This document shows, piece by piece, positions 63,061 through 64,000 of a stretch of DNA of 64,000 bases. The DNA is from Phoebastria nigripes (Eukaryota > Chordata > Aves > Procellariiformes > Diomedeidae), in the NCBI GenBank assembly GCA_035582835.1, contig JAYKAV010003266.1, forward strand, positions 1,922,159 through 1,986,158, read 5' to 3'. The translations under genes were made by a program, and so were the position numbers. Numbering within the stretch: position 1 is the stretch's first letter; each line of letters starts with the position of its first letter. The notes under the pieces were generated by a model that was given only the letters and a program-made list of their open reading frames with translations, made no database searches and was not told the DNA's origin.

Positions 63061-64000
63061 TACATAATGAGCAAACCTTCTTATGACTTTGCTTGTATCT
63101 GAAAAATTTTGTGGCTGGGTTTGAGCTAATCAGGTTCCTGTCTCCAGTATCTTTTCCTCTGTTTGTCCCCAGATGATCTCAGGGACCCACAGTTATCCCA
63201 ACTTTCTCAAAAGCACAAAACAAAATGCTTTCTGTGAAAGTTGCAATTGCTTTTGACAACTCAATGGCTCTTTGCAATTGGGAAACCACAAAAAACCGCC
63301 TGGTCTCCCCAGTTCAGCACCAGATCTCTGCTGCTTTGTGTCTTCCGTTGTCATTTACAGCCCTGTGAAGCAGATGTGAATGGTGTGAGTGAATGCAAGA
63401 TGCTGATTTAGGAGCTTTGAGATATGTGGGTTTTGGAGGCACCTGGGCAATTTAACGGTGAAAATCAATGGGACTTGTATGTTTTTGGAAATCTATCTTT
63501 GCTCGCTGAGCACACGTGCAAATGATCAACAACTCGAGANGGGAGATTTGTTCCTTGCTACCTCTTTCTGTCAGCTTTTATTTGCCTTCTGTTGCACTTA
63601 TGCACAATCTATAAGCCCTCCTCTTTTGCATGATTCTCTCAATTTGCATTTCCAGCAGATCCACTGACATTTGGCTGGACTCTGGGTGAAACACTCCTTG
63701 AAATTAGCCTGCATGTTGAGTTTGTTCTGGGAAGATAAGAAGGAAAGTAGCAGGGGGGCCCGGGGGGAATTATGCATGTGAAACTGCACTGTGAAATTAG
63801 CACCAACAGTCAGACTCCAGGCCAGCAATATTTCCCTGGGATTTGTTTTGGAAGCAGAATTTTTTACCATGGGCAATAGACTCGTCTCCCTCACCCCACT
63901 GGCTTCCAATCCCAGCACAAGCCCGTTTGAGGAAGCCAAAGGATAAATTGTCTGCTAGCTTACTCTAAAGTTGCTCTGTAGTGCTGGCAATATGATACTG

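Overview
The window is vertebrate nuclear DNA, almost certainly from a bird. Three features support this. There are spliced coding exons with consensus GT/AG borders and long introns. There is a GC-rich CpG-island promoter. A CR1 LINE carries the 3' end typical of avian copies, ending in an ATTCTATG repeat. I cannot fix the order or species. Isolated single N calls occur at roughly one per kilobase and look like masked ambiguous bases rather than gaps.

The only protein-coding gene I can support is the 5' part of PLXNA2 (plexin-A2, a semaphorin co-receptor) on the + strand. A CpG island at about 8640-9560 holds the promoter and a non-coding first exon ending at the donor after 9211. Intron 1 is about 22 kb. 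The first coding exon (31322-32577) carries the start codon at 31390, the signal peptide and most of the Sema domain. A 1.6 kb intron 2 leads to exon 3 (34226-34408), which continues the Sema domain. The remaining 29.6 kb appears to be one large intron; no later plexin exon (PSI, IPT/TIG, transmembrane or GAP) is recognisable. Together 457 residues are encoded here, about a quarter of the receptor.

Region by region: 1-8390 is upstream flank with no recognisable gene. 8390-9560 is an old SINE relic followed by the promoter island. 9212-31321 is intron 1, with a possible extra non-coding exon (15165-15350), the CR1 element (about 21130-22006) and old MIR/CR1-L3-type relics (23330-24695). 31322-34408 is the coding part. 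34409-64000 is intron 3, with more MIR-type relics, homopolymer tracts, a GC-rich patch near 49 kb and several AT-rich blocks dense in homeodomain-like motifs that may be conserved regulatory elements.

The most useful leads are the possible alternative 5' UTR exon in intron 1, the upstream open reading frames in the first exon, the cluster of MIR-like relics in and beside one gene, and the candidate intronic enhancers. I found no clear sign of a wholly new biological system. Nearly all the long open frames are chance products of GC-rich DNA.
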